A DNA stretch of 9,999 bases. Origin: M55B118 sp041694275. GTDB lineage: Bacteria > Bacillota_I > Bacilli_A > Izemoplasmatales > Izemoplasmataceae. Below the pieces are notes generated by a model. That model worked only from the letters and a program-made list of their open reading frames with translations, had not been told where the DNA came from and ran no database searches. Below are positions 6,910 to 9,999 of this stretch, one piece after another; the stretch's first letter is position 1, and every line of letters begins with the position of its first letter. Location: NCBI GenBank assembly GCA_041694275.1, contig JASMTQ010000013.1, positions 1 through 9,999 of the forward strand, read 5' to 3'. The position numbers and the translations under genes were made by a program.

Positions 6910-7234
6910 GGGAGGTGTACTCTTTTTTTATCGCGTAAAGCGCCACATCGTAATCAATATCGCCTTTGGCATAAAGCTTAAGAATCTTATTGAACTTCTC
7001 GGGCACCGAACGCCCACCAGTCAAATTAATGGCGGATGCCAAGGCAACTTTTCTCTTCAAGTAATCCTTTTTAGGTAATTTCACGTCAAAAGGAAGTCCT
7101 TGTTTTAAAATGATTTGGTTAAAAAAAAGATTGATTGCCATCGACGTGTTCATACCTAAATTAGCAAGTATTTTTTCTACGTCCTCTTTACTTTTCTCAT
7201 CTACTCTTACATTGACATAACTATTTTTCTTCAT
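6902..7234 (-). CDS. RelB/DinJ-family antitoxin with C-terminal extension, partner of Fic
   Basis: Residues 1-54 of this 110-residue protein match RelB/DinJ antitoxins: an initial beta strand SYVNVRVDEKSKEDVEKIL, then LGMNTSMAINLFFNQIILKQGLPFD. This forms a ribbon-helix-helix dimer that binds its own promoter. Such antitoxins normally pair with RelE/YafQ RNases and end soon after the LPF segment. Here a further 50 residues follow, ALASAINLTGGRS then KILKLYAKGDIDYDVALYAIKKEY, which resemble the VbhA fold that inhibits class I Fic proteins. The inhibitory Ser and Glu of VbhA appear replaced by Ala68 and Thr72. The frame opens at a GTG (7243), but that lies in the TAGGTGAT ribosome binding site, so ATG 7234 is the better start. 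It overlaps fic by 8 bases and sits under a palindromic operator. The family call is strong, and the VbhA comparison is from memory. Confidence 0.88.
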   Translation of the reverse strand: MKKNSYVNVRVDEKSKEDVEKILANLGMNTSMAINLFFNQIILKQGLPFDVKLPKKDYLKRKVALASAINLTGGRSVPEKFNKILKLYAKGDIDYDVALYAIKKEYTSHE

Positions 7235-7238
7235 ATTT

Positions 7239-7246
7239 ATCACCTA
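7239..7246 (-). promoter_or_regulatory. Ribosome binding site fixing the antitoxin start at ATG 7234
   Basis: TAGGTGAT on the minus strand, four bases before ATG 7234. The alternative GTG at 7243 is part of this motif. The site also overlaps the stop codon of the upstream membrane-protein gene (7240-7242). Confidence 0.7.
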
Positions 7247-7524
7247 ATTAATTGTAACACATTTGTGTTACATTTACAATCTATGAAACACCTAACTTCT
7301 CTCCCTAATATTTCTATTTCCAAGTTATGTATTTGAATGTATGTGGAGTTGAAAAATGAAGTATTAATTGCCAGGAAAGCAAGCATTAGATATGTCATTT
7401 TGTTTAATGCAAATAGAATAGGCTCGCTATCCGTCGATGAATTTTGAAAACTTATAATGCCAACCATGAAAACAAAAAGAATTATTTGAAGATACCCTTT
7501 TACAGACATTTTTTTAGGTGACAT
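7240..7524 (-). CDS. Small two-helix membrane protein, unknown function
   Basis: I do not recognise this 94-residue protein. It has two hydrophobic segments (about residues 10-26, YLQIILFVFMVGIISF, and 36-58) joined by a short polar loop, then a polar C-terminal tail with three cysteines (C79, C83, C85). The frame is open to an ATG at 7575, but a GTAGGAG site (core 7533-7537) eight bases before ATG 7524 supports the shorter form. Its last codons (residues 82-92) coincide with the antitoxin promoter and operator, and its stop overlaps the antitoxin ribosome binding site. The tail sequence may therefore be dictated by the operator, or the gene may have been truncated when the toxin-antitoxin cassette arrived. 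The A/T-rich composition matches the genes upstream. It could be a third component of the adjacent permease system, but nothing in the sequence proves this. Confidence 0.5.
   Translation of the reverse strand: MSPKKMSVKGYLQIILFVFMVGIISFQNSSTDSEPILFALNKMTYLMLAFLAINTSFFNSTYIQIHNLEIEILGREVRCFIDCKCNTNVLQLIR
7251..7279 (-). promoter_or_regulatory. Promoter of the antitoxin-fic operon
   Basis: TTGTAA (-35, 7279-7274) and TACAAT (-10, 7256-7251) lie exactly 17 bases apart on the minus strand. A start near 7244 would fall in the ribosome binding site, leaving about 10 leader bases. The promoter lies inside the last codons of the upstream gene, and most of its spacer is the palindrome at 7253-7272. 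Confidence 0.6.
7253..7272. promoter_or_regulatory. Perfect palindromic operator for the antitoxin
   Basis: TGTAACAC-ATTT-GTGTTACA, a perfect 8-bp inverted repeat with a four-base spacer. It fills most of the space between -35 and -10 and overlaps the -10. A third TTACA half-site follows at 7274-7278. RelB-type antitoxins repress their operons by binding such repeats, so this is the expected site for the antitoxin, alone or with Fic. Confidence 0.68.
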
Positions 7525-7594
7525 AAAATCAGCTCCTACTTTAAGAATAATAGAATATTTGGGCTCTAAATCCATTAACTTTCTAGCAAAGTGA

Positions 7595-7623
7595 ATTGTA
7601 ATGACTCGGCCCTGCTACAACAA
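7595..7623 (-). promoter_or_regulatory. Weak candidate promoter upstream of the small membrane protein
   Basis: TTGTTG (7623-7618) and TACAAT (7600-7595) lie 17 bases apart on the minus strand. The -10 is good, but the -35 matches only its first three bases. It lies in the 121-base gap between the genes ending at 7646 and starting at 7524, where no terminator is visible. Confidence 0.3.
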
Positions 7624-7645
7624 AACCTTTATAGATTTGCATGAA

Positions 7646-8248
7646 CTAATCAGCAAAACGTACTTTAATTCTCCACTGATCCATTTCGACACTATCCACA
7701 AACTTCATGAAGTAGCCATCTTCCAAGGTGACTTCATATACATTGCCATCATAGGGATTCAAATGTTCGATATGCGCCTTATTGTGACCATCGTCATTTT
7801 TTCCGAATATAAACAATATATCTTTAAAGCCTTCTTCCACAGTTACAACTCTGAACGGTATGTCATCGTTATAATGAAGAGGATCAAAAAAACGGCTATC
7901 TATGGTTCTAATTCCTTTTGAACCCATCAGTTTTCCTCGTTCATTTAAGGAATAGATGATTATAGCTTCTTTTGTGTCTTTCTCTTCTTCAAATTCATAC
8001 AGAACTGCCAATCGGTCAGCATGGCTTACTTTGTCAATGACTCTTACATTATCGATCTCAATACCATTATGAAAAGGTAGATTTCCGTAATACATTTTAA
8101 TATGTTCTCCTATTAAATAGTTAGAATTCGGAAAGGCGGTATTGAGCACTACACTTTTCCCTGACGTTAATACCATAAAAATAAAGAAAACGATGATATA
8201 GTTAACTATGATTTTCTTTTTGTTCAATCCATCAATTTTTCTTATCAC
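7646..8248 (-). CDS. Membrane-anchored exported protein, unknown function
   Basis: I do not recognise this 200-residue protein. A basic N-terminus (MIRKIDGLNKKK) is followed by one hydrophobic segment (about 13-29, IIVNYIIVFFIFMVLTS), with positive charges on the inner side. The remaining 170 residues should lie outside the membrane. There is no lipobox cysteine, so it is an anchored or cleaved secreted protein rather than a lipoprotein. The exported part is rich in alternating hydrophobic strands and acidic turns (LAVLYEFEEEKD, EAIIIYSLNERGKL, DILFIFGKNDDGH), suggesting a beta-sheet or propeller-like fold. The start is GTG, supported by AAAGGAG (8256-8262) seven bases upstream; ATG alternatives lie too far inside. 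It follows the FtsX-type permease by 78 bases. A TATAAT at 8277-8282 could be a -10, but I see no matching -35. It may be an accessory or substrate-binding partner of the permease. Confidence 0.75.
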   Translation of the reverse strand: MIRKIDGLNKKKIIVNYIIVFFIFMVLTSGKSVVLNTAFPNSNYLIGEHIKMYYGNLPFHNGIEIDNVRVIDKVSHADRLAVLYEFEEEKDTKEAIIIYSLNERGKLMGSKGIRTIDSRFFDPLHYNDDIPFRVVTVEEGFKDILFIFGKNDDGHNKAHIEHLNPYDGNVYEVTLEDGYFMKFVDSVEMDQWRIKVRFAD

Positions 8249-8255
8249 CTGGAAT

Positions 8256-8262
8256 CTCCTTT
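8256..8262 (-). promoter_or_regulatory. Ribosome binding site fixing the GTG start at 8248
   Basis: AAAGGAG on the minus strand, seven bases before GTG 8248. The GTG start keeps the basic residues in front of the membrane segment, as expected for a signal anchor. Confidence 0.7.
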
Positions 8263-8326
8263 CTTAATACTGATTCATTATAGGTCTCTTCTAGTAATCC
8301 AAATATAGTTAACAGTATCAGACGTA

Positions 8327-9999
8327 CTAAGAAGTTAACTTTACAATTTCTTGTTTGTATAATTTTCGTAGAGGCAAGGCCGACGATAATGCATAAATAA
8401 TTGATACTATAATAAACATCAACGGCAGTATTAGGAGGTTCGTATAAAGTATACCTTTGATACCTACTTGAGAATAAATATATCTATTCACTCCTAAATT
8501 AACCACTAAAACCATGACAAACGACGCCAAAGTAGCAAATGTAATCATAATGATGTTGTTAAGAAGAACCATTTTCATAATGTCTATCTTCCTTGCTCCC
8601 AAGGATAAAAGAATCCCAATATTTCTTTTATTGTCTTCAATGTTTAAACTTAAAATCAGGTACATGAATATTAAACTGCCGATTAAACTTATAACCATAA
8701 GCGCTTGTATGATCAGTTTGCTGTTTGTTAAAAAACTAAATGCCCAGTCTACAGCGTCACTACACTCTGATACAACAGTTAAGTCATTGTCATTTATATA
8801 CTTGAAAATTTCCATGTCAGAATCCACAGTATCCAAATCGACTGTTAAATACTTATCTGAATTATACTCTATAGTCTGGCCTATTGATTCACTTATCTCA
8901 TAATACATGCTTTCCTCAAAAACAACATACTCTGAATAGTCATCCAACATACCAACAATCACAAATGATTTTGATACAGTCGTTTTGCTATCAATATTAA
9001 AAAGTTCCAATGTCACTTCTTCATTGATATTGTTTACATCAGAAACATCTATATTAAAGTGATTGGCAATATATCTGGATACAACTATTTCATTAGAGTC
9101 AGTGGGATAATTTCCATCTATGCCACTTTTGAACAAAAATGTCAGTTCTTCGAAGTTATATATGTTCAAATGCTCCGAATCAAACTCAACCACGTTTTCT
9201 TGAGCTGGATACTTTACAATATCATACGTCTCAGCATTCATATAAATGGTTGACAAATCATAATTGAGAACATAATGCTCTAAGTCATCATAATTGATTG
9301 CATTATAGTCTACACCTGTATCAAGAATTCCGGTAATCAGTACTTCGTGGCCCTTTATTTCAATATGTTCATCCATTAATTCTGAAGGTGAATCAAAGTC
9401 TATGTTTGTGTTTTGGATCAAATTTTGAGCGATAAAATCGGTCAGAATGATTTCGTTAGTAGCCATATTTTGAACTGAACCGTCATTCTCAACACTATCC
9501 TGAACAGTAATGCTTCCAATCGTCTGAGTTATATTTTCGAACTGATCATTATCGTTATATATAATATCGAGATCGAACATGTCAGAGTAATTCATATCCG
9601 CAAATCGAATAACTTTTGTGGGATCCACTTCAGGACTCAAATTTGCTAAATCAGACTTAATGCTTGGACGGGTATTCAATATTGCTAATTCATTAACATT
9701 TTGCTCAGTATAAATATTGCTTGCAATAGCCGCTTCATCCATAATACTCAGATTCATAAACACCCCTATAGAAAACAAACTGATGAAACTCAAAAGGAAA
9801 GTAAACAGATTTCTTTTTGCATTGTTCTTAAATGAAATGATCTTACGAATACTGAAAATTCTAGAAAAAGACAATTTATATGGAGACGCATTATTTAATT
9901 CATTTGTACTTTCCTTGTTAGTTTCAATCAATAAATCCTTTGGAATGTCGATTTTCCCTTTTGACATATTTAGTTGGTAATCATAATAACTGTTCATAA
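8327..9999 (-). CDS. FtsX-type ABC transporter permease (N-terminal side likely beyond window)
   Basis: Permease of the MacB/FtsX superfamily, whose members work with an ABC ATPase in lipoprotein export, antimicrobial-peptide resistance or cell-envelope signalling. The visible 556 residues show a first helix (about 63-82), a large extracytoplasmic region (about 83-425) and three C-terminal helices (about 428-451, 476-500, 515-540). After the second helix comes the FtsX signature NIEDNKRNIGILLSLGARKIDIMKM-type segment (452-476). The extracytoplasmic region contains two similar modules (NEIILTDFIAQNL at 181 and NEIVVSRYIANHF at 302, each followed about 40 residues later by a hydrophobic strand ending in G-I/M-L-D). 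An ATG at 9997 is in frame, but only two bases precede it, so no ribosome binding site can be judged. The first 50 residues look like a linker, and an N-terminal ATPase domain may lie beyond the edge. Composition is strongly A/T-rich. Confidence 0.85.
   Translation of the reverse strand, partial: MNSYYDYQLNMSKGKIDIPKDLLIETNKESTNELNNASPYKLSFSRIFSIRKIISFKNNAKRNLFTFLLSFISLFSIGVFMNLSIMDEAAIASNIYTEQNVNELAILNTRPSIKSDLANLSPEVDPTKVIRFADMNYSDMFDLDIIYNDNDQFENITQTIGSITVQDSVENDGSVQNMATNEIILTDFIAQNLIQNTNIDFDSPSELMDEHIEIKGHEVLITGILDTGVDYNAINYDDLEHYVLNYDLSTIYMNAETYDIVKYPAQENVVEFDSEHLNIYNFEELTFLFKSGIDGNYPTDSNEIVVSRYIANHFNIDVSDVNNINEEVTLELFNIDSKTTVSKSFVIVGMLDDYSEYVVFEESMYYEISESIGQTIEYNSDKYLTVDLDTVDSDMEIFKYINDNDLTVVSECSDAVDWAFSFLTNSKLIIQALMVISLIGSLIFMYLILSLNIEDNKRNIGILLSLGARKIDIMKMVLLNNIIMITFATLASFVMVLVVNLGVNRYIYSQVGIKGILYTNLLILPLMFIIVSIIYALSSALPLRKLYKQEIVKLTS

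Noticed and set aside
7601..7921. Plus-strand open frame of 106 codons opposite the exported protein
   Set aside because: No convincing ribosome binding site. The minus-strand gene has a strong one plus a membrane anchor. Long frames on the opposite strand are common in such sequence.
8514..8903. Plus-strand open frame of 129 codons opposite the permease
   Set aside because: The minus strand encodes clear FtsX helices here. The plus-strand frame is their shadow.
1..9999. CRISPR array, rRNA, tRNA or insertion sequence
   Set aside because: I saw no regularly spaced repeats, no tRNA-like cloverleaf, no rRNA segment and no transposase or terminal inverted repeats.

Overview
The window looks like chromosome from a bacterium of the Bacillota (Firmicutes), possibly on the Erysipelotrichia/Mollicutes side. 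The evidence is the pgsA-recA-rny-ymdB-miaB gene order, an RNase Y of 520 residues (the Bacillus subtilis length), strong AGGAGG-type ribosome binding sites, and TGA used as a normal stop (NUDIX, antitoxin and Fic genes), which rules out the Mycoplasma code. The lineage call below phylum is a guess. All twelve genes I can support lie on the minus strand, so transcription runs from high to low coordinates.

Core block, about 1-6090, roughly half G+C by eye. In transcription order: pgsA (phosphatidylglycerophosphate synthase), recA, rny (RNase Y), then a tight cluster of a NUDIX hydrolase, ymdB (phosphodiesterase), a small VOC-fold protein and miaB (tRNA methylthiolation, cut by the left edge). 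This is the B. subtilis pgsA-cinA-recA-pbpX-rny-ymdB-spoVS-tdh-kbl-miaB order with cinA, pbpX, spoVS, tdh and kbl absent and NUDIX and VOC genes in between. recA and rny each end in a clear hairpin terminator. rny and pgsA have good sigma-A-type promoters. The NUDIX start lies only 15 bases past the rny terminator, so the last four genes probably depend on readthrough or on a promoter inside rny.

Accessory block, about 6090-9999, lower in G+C (about 43% in one Fic line, about 32% in the permease by eye). It holds a toxin-antitoxin-like pair: a RelB/DinJ-type antitoxin with a C-terminal extension, overlapping by 8 bases a class I-like Fic protein. Its promoter contains a perfect 8-4-8 palindrome, a likely autoregulatory operator. 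Upstream lie a 94-residue two-helix membrane protein, a 200-residue membrane-anchored exported protein, and a large FtsX-type ABC permease that reaches the right edge and probably continues beyond it, possibly as the permease half of an ATPase-permease fusion.

The most interesting point is the Fic/antitoxin pair. Compared with VbhT/VbhA as I remember them, the Fic motif has Val where the second Arg should be, and the aligned antitoxin segment has Thr where the inhibitory Glu should be. Both partners of the classical inhibitory salt bridge therefore seem to be missing together.
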